A DNA stretch of 8,922 bases from an uncultured Bacillota bacterium (lineage in GTDB: Bacteria; Bacillota; Clostridia; Peptostreptococcales; Anaerovoracaceae). The position numbers and the translations under genes are program-made. Shown here one piece after another: positions 6,477-8,922 of the stretch. The notes beneath the pieces were generated by a model. It saw only the letters and a list, made by a program, of their open reading frames with translations, was not told the origin of the DNA and searched no databases. The DNA lies in NCBI GenBank assembly GCA_946638265.1, contig CAMPBN010000037.1, positions 1 through 8,922 of the forward strand, in the 5' to 3' direction. Position 1 is the first letter of the stretch. The number at the start of each line of letters is the position of its first letter.

Positions 6477-6500
6477 GTGCTGGGATTCTCTCCCTAGCAC
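6477..6500 (-). promoter_or_regulatory. Hairpin at the predicted 5' end of the transporter mRNA
   Basis: GTGCT-A-GGGA-GAGAA-TCCC-AGCAC folds into a 9-bp stem with one bulged A and a five-base loop. It starts almost exactly where transcription should begin (about 6500, seven bases after the -10 box). No T-run follows, so it is not an attenuator by itself. A stem at the extreme 5' end would shield the mRNA from 5'-end-dependent decay. The rest of the leader, about 40 bases, is too short for a purine riboswitch. Confidence 0.5.
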
Positions 6501-6506
6501 ATTGTC

Positions 6507-6534
6507 ATTATATCACTGCCATTTTGGGGGTAAA
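6507..6534 (-). promoter_or_regulatory. Main promoter of the nucleoside-transporter operon
   Basis: On the minus strand the perfect -10 box TATAAT (6512-6507) is preceded by TG (extended -10, TGATATAAT). A partial -35 box TTTACC lies at 6534-6529, with a 16-base spacer. The sequence TGATATAATG is shared with the internal promoter at 5041-5046. Confidence 0.7.
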
Positions 6535-6565
6535 GGTTTTTGGGAGCTTTTTCTCCAAATAAATG

Positions 6566-6607
6566 CAAAAAATAAAGAGAAAGTTCGTATATTCTCGAAC
6601 TTTCTCC
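6566..6607 (-). terminator. Intrinsic terminator after pilT
   Basis: On the minus strand GAGAAAGTTCG (6606-6596) pairs perfectly with CGAACTTTCTC (6587-6577) over an 8-base loop. The T-rich tract TTTATTTTTT follows directly. It lies about 50 bases after the pilT stop codon and closes the pilus operon before the transporter promoter. Confidence 0.9.
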
Positions 6608-6657
6608 TGCGTTTTTGAAAATATTGTTCGTGTTTTTGTGAGCACTCATTGCAATTC

Positions 6658-7728
6658 CTAGACTCTGGCCATACGCTTTTCCAAAGTGTCCGGGTTGGTG
6701 CTGTAATAAAGGGCGATTTCCTTGCTGATCTTGCCTGCCTTGTAAAGCTCCAAAAGGCTTGTATCCATGGCTCTCATGCCCTCTTCCTGAGAAGAATAGA
6801 TCATGGTATCGATCTGGTGTACCTTGGTCTCACGGATCATGTTGCGCAGCGCGCTGTTGGCAAACATGATTTCATAAGCCGGCAGGATACCGCCGTCCAC
6901 TGTCGGTACTAACTGCTGCGAAATAACAGCCTGGAGGATCATGGACAGCTGGATTCTGATCTGATGCTGCTGGTTTGGCGGGAACGCATCGATGATACGG
7001 TCGATGGTGTTGGCCGCGCCCACAGTGTGCAGTGTGGAAATAACCAAATGTCCTGTTTCTGCTGCAGTCATGGCTGTCTTGATAGTCTCAAAGTCTCTCA
7101 TTTCTCCGAGGAGGATAACATCCGGTGCCTGACGGAGAGCTGCACGGAGCGCCATTACATAACTGTCTGTGTCTGTAGCGATTTCACGCTGTGTAACGAT
7201 ACTCTTGTTGTGGTGGTGCAGATATTCGATAGGGTCTTCGATCGTAATGATATGTGCGTTTCTGGTGTTGTTGATCTTGTCGATGATGCAGGAAAGAGTA
7301 GTACTCTTACCGCTGCCCGCAGGGCCGGTTACCAGTACAAGACCTGCCTGGAGGTCTGCCACGTCCATCACAACATCAGGAATATGCAAGTCGGTATATT
7401 TCGGGATCTCAAAGGATACCACTCTGATAACAGCTCCCATGGTACCTCTCTGTTTGAACACGTTTACTCTGAAACGCGAAAGACCCGGGATGGAGAAGGA
7501 AAAGTCGTCATCACCCGTTTCTTCAGCCTTTTTCATCGAACGGTTGCCGGCCATCTCATAAATCTGGCCGATCAGTTCCACCACCTGAGGCGGCGCCAGC
7601 TTTTCTTCGCTGTGGATTTCCACTCTTCCGTTGACTTTGAAAGAGTATGCGGTACCCGGAACCAAGAAAATGTCCGAAGCGCCCTGCTGAACTGCTGCCG
7701 TTAAAATAGATCTTGCATCTAAGTCCAT
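6658..7728 (-). CDS. pilT: Type IV pilus retraction ATPase PilT
   Basis: This 356-residue hexameric cytoplasmic ATPase depolymerises type IV pili, which drives twitching motility and related functions. The N-terminal domain carries ASDIFLVPG (about 17-25), matching the usual ASDLHL motif. Walker A is GPAGSGKST (135-143), the Asp box IITIEDPIEYL (160-170), Walker B DVILLGEMRD (203-212) and the His box TAAETGHLVISTLHT (221-235). The PilT-specific C-terminal motif reads SALRNMIRE (292-300), close to the AIRNLIRE needed for retraction, and is followed by GMRAMDTSL (317-325). All catalytic residues are present. I chose ATG at 7728, which has GGAGG six bases upstream. The ATG 14 codons earlier would overlap the upstream gene and lacks a site. 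It is the last gene of its operon. Confidence 0.95.
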   Translation of the reverse strand: MDLDARSILTAAVQQGASDIFLVPGTAYSFKVNGRVEIHSEEKLAPPQVVELIGQIYEMAGNRSMKKAEETGDDDFSFSIPGLSRFRVNVFKQRGTMGAVIRVVSFEIPKYTDLHIPDVVMDVADLQAGLVLVTGPAGSGKSTTLSCIIDKINNTRNAHIITIEDPIEYLHHHNKSIVTQREIATDTDSYVMALRAALRQAPDVILLGEMRDFETIKTAMTAAETGHLVISTLHTVGAANTIDRIIDAFPPNQQHQIRIQLSMILQAVISQQLVPTVDGGILPAYEIMFANSALRNMIRETKVHQIDTMIYSSQEEGMRAMDTSLLELYKAGKISKEIALYYSTNPDTLEKRMARV

Positions 7729-7745
7729 AATATTTCCTCCAATTC

Positions 7746-8219
7746 TTATTCTTCGAATGTTCCATCCCATACCGGCATGGATTCATCAATCTCATATTCA
7801 CTGCTGTAAACTTCCTGCCACTTGCTCACTGCATAATACCTGCCATCGCGCGGCGTATCTGTCAATACCGCCTCCACTTCAAGACTCATGGTATCGTTGA
7901 TAGGCACTGTGAAAGACACAATACCCGCAGCCTCATCATAACCGCCGCCCGTGATGCGGCTAAGCTCGCTTGCCAGATTGCCCTTATCTTCTTCCACCGC
8001 TGCGTTAATGCTTTTCAGCATTTCTTCCGCCTTGCAATCAGCCTCGTAATAGGCTGCCACCCAGTCTGCGGAGCGGTCCGACAATCTGTCATCTGCCAGA
8101 ACGCGTGTCAGCGAAAGCACTGCAAACACTGTTAACGCCAGAATTACAAAAATCAGAACCAGCGAGGATGTTCCTATCTGGATGCCGCCCTCGGCCTTTT
8201 TTTCTTTGAATTTAATCAT
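7746..8219 (-). CDS. Small single-pass membrane protein of the pilus locus
   Basis: This 157-residue protein has a basic cytoplasmic start (MIKFKEKK), the stretch GGIQIGTSSL and one membrane helix (about 18-40). A predicted outer domain with AAYYEADCKAEEML follows, probably helical, and then a beta-rich, acidic C-terminus. Similar 'IQIGTSS...' proteins sit beside type IV pilus genes in Clostridia as I remember them, but I know no assigned function. The pilin signature (Gly followed by FTLIEL with Glu at +5) is absent. Its start, ATG at 8219, lies after GAGGGG and overlaps the stop of the preceding gene by 8 bases, so the two are probably coupled. A longer reading from 8261 has no binding site. 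It may be a pseudopilin-like or anchoring subunit of the pilus machine. Confidence 0.75.
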   Translation of the reverse strand: MIKFKEKKAEGGIQIGTSSLVLIFVILALTVFAVLSLTRVLADDRLSDRSADWVAAYYEADCKAEEMLKSINAAVEEDKGNLASELSRITGGGYDEAAGIVSFTVPINDTMSLEVEAVLTDTPRDGRYYAVSKWQEVYSSEYEIDESMPVWDGTFEE

Positions 8220-8718
8220 GCTGCCCCTCGCTTTCTGCCAAAGGCACATATTTTTCCACATTCACCGCAAAAAGCATCTTAGGCTTTGTCGAATCGTCCG
8301 CGGAAATTTCCGCTTTCAGCATACTGCCATCCATCTTTATGACTATATGCATGGTATAAGTGACATCTTCCATGACATCTGTTTGCGTGAAATCTTCAGC
8401 GTAATAAACTTCATAAAGGGTTGCGTCATCATAAGTCCCGTCAGCATCCGAAACCTGCCCGTCCACTGCGCCGAGCTTTTCTTCCAATGCCACGCCCACT
8501 GCCGATACAGGGTCTTTGCCTTCGGCATAGAGTTTCACGATTTCCGCCGCACTCTCCACACGACTGATAGCTTCGTTCTTTGCCGCATTCTCCCTGGAAA
8601 GCGCATCGGATTTCACAAAAGCCGTTACGCAAACCGTAGCACAGATGGCAAAGAACAGCACCACGATGATGAATTCCAAAAGGAAAATCTGGGATTTGGA
8701 AACGCCGTTATTATTCAT
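8212..8718 (-). CDS. Pilin-like single-pass membrane protein of the pilus locus
   Basis: This 168-residue protein has a short polar N-terminus (MNNNGVSKSQ), one long hydrophobic helix (about 11-35) and a charged helical continuation (about 36-66, SDALSRENAAKNEAISRVES). Its C-terminal half is acidic and beta-rich. A hydrophobic N-terminal helix that runs into an amphipathic helix is the layout of pilins and pseudopilins. The prepilin peptidase motif is not canonical: the only candidate Gly (residue 5) lacks Glu at +5, and Glu occurs at residue 15 instead. The ATG at 8718 overlaps the stop of the upstream gene in an ATGA (4 bases), with GAGGTGGG before it. I do not recognise a named family. A minor pilin or accessory membrane protein is the best guess. 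Confidence 0.7.
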   Translation of the reverse strand: MNNNGVSKSQIFLLEFIIVVLFFAICATVCVTAFVKSDALSRENAAKNEAISRVESAAEIVKLYAEGKDPVSAVGVALEEKLGAVDGQVSDADGTYDDATLYEVYYAEDFTQTDVMEDVTYTMHIVIKMDGSMLKAEISADDSTKPKMLFAVNVEKYVPLAESEGQHD

Positions 8719-8922
8719 ATGCTACCCACCTCGCTTCGCAGGGAAAGCATCAAATCCTCTTCCCGTTTTTCTGTTGTCGTCAGGTGGATCTTGAGAAGTC
8801 CGCCGTCTTTTTCAAAGGACAGACCGCCTGCCTCAATGATGCCCAGGCCATCACCCACACCAAGACCCGAATCCTCAGCAGTGTAGAGTTCGTTGATGTA
8901 GCCGTCCTGATAATATACCATA
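8715..8922 (-). CDS. C-terminal fragment of a pilus-locus protein (5' part cut by window edge)
   Basis: Only the last 68 residues are visible; the frame runs open to the window edge, and the ATG at 8921 is most likely internal. The fragment (YYQDGYINELYTAED..., then a Gly-rich GLGVGDGLGI, then SFEKDGGLLKIHLTT and LMLSLRSE) looks like alternating beta strands. It resembles the end of DUF4860-type proteins that accompany clostridial type IV pilus genes, but I cannot confirm this from a fragment. It ends in TGA that overlaps the next start codon by 4 bases, placing it in the same operon. Confidence 0.6.
   Translation of the reverse strand, partial: MVYYQDGYINELYTAEDSGLGVGDGLGIIEAGGLSFEKDGGLLKIHLTTTEKREEDLMLSLRSEVGSI

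Noticed and set aside
6436..6500. Purine or other riboswitch ahead of the transporter
   Set aside because: The leader is only about 65 bases, contains one simple hairpin and shows none of the conserved loop sequences I know for purine, preQ1 or guanidine riboswitches.
6964..7704. Long plus-strand open frame (246 codons)
   Set aside because: It is antisense to the ATPase core of pilT, whose catalytic motifs are intact.
7729..7770. Upstream ATG that would lengthen PilT by 14 residues
   Set aside because: It lies inside the previous gene and lacks a ribosome binding site, whereas ATG at 7728 has GGAGG at good distance and matches the usual PilT N-terminus.

Overview
The window looks like chromosome from an anaerobic Firmicute of the class Clostridia. 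The pointers are AGGAGG-type ribosome binding sites, extended -10 promoters (TGnTATAAT), a Gram-positive lipoprotein signal peptide, a NupNOPQ-type transporter and a type IV pilus locus of the clostridial kind. The genus cannot be read from the sequence. All eight genes I accept lie on the minus strand, so they are transcribed from right to left.

Right part (8922 to 6566): the 3' end of a type IV pilus or type II secretion-like operon. In transcription order it holds a gene cut by the window edge, two overlapping small genes for single-pass membrane proteins that resemble pseudopilins or pilus accessory proteins, and the retraction ATPase pilT. The genes overlap by 4 and 8 bases, which suggests translational coupling. 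A strong intrinsic terminator follows pilT.

Middle part (6534 to 1245): a complete nucleoside-type ABC importer of the BMP/NupNOPQ family. Its order is substrate-binding lipoprotein, double-domain ATPase, permease 1, permease 2. An extended -10 promoter, with a hairpin at the predicted 5' end of the mRNA, drives the lipoprotein gene. A perfect 16-bp hairpin and a second extended -10 promoter separate the lipoprotein gene from the ATPase gene. This arrangement probably lets the binding protein be made in excess over the membrane complex. The ATPase and both permeases are tightly packed (14-base overlap, 3-base gap) and a hairpin follows the last gene.

Left part (1334 to 499): more than 800 bases without a convincing gene but full of repeats. 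Right to left, it has a 16-bp tandem repeat in a G+C-rich block, an array of paired TTACAGA...TCTGTAA half-sites with a strikingly constant 32-bp offset and roughly 41-bp periodicity, and a 30-bp tandem repeat. This is the least explained sequence in the window. It ends in a clear sigma-A-type promoter for a leftward membrane-protein gene (498 to 1, cut by the window edge), which looks like a distant DUF1461 member.
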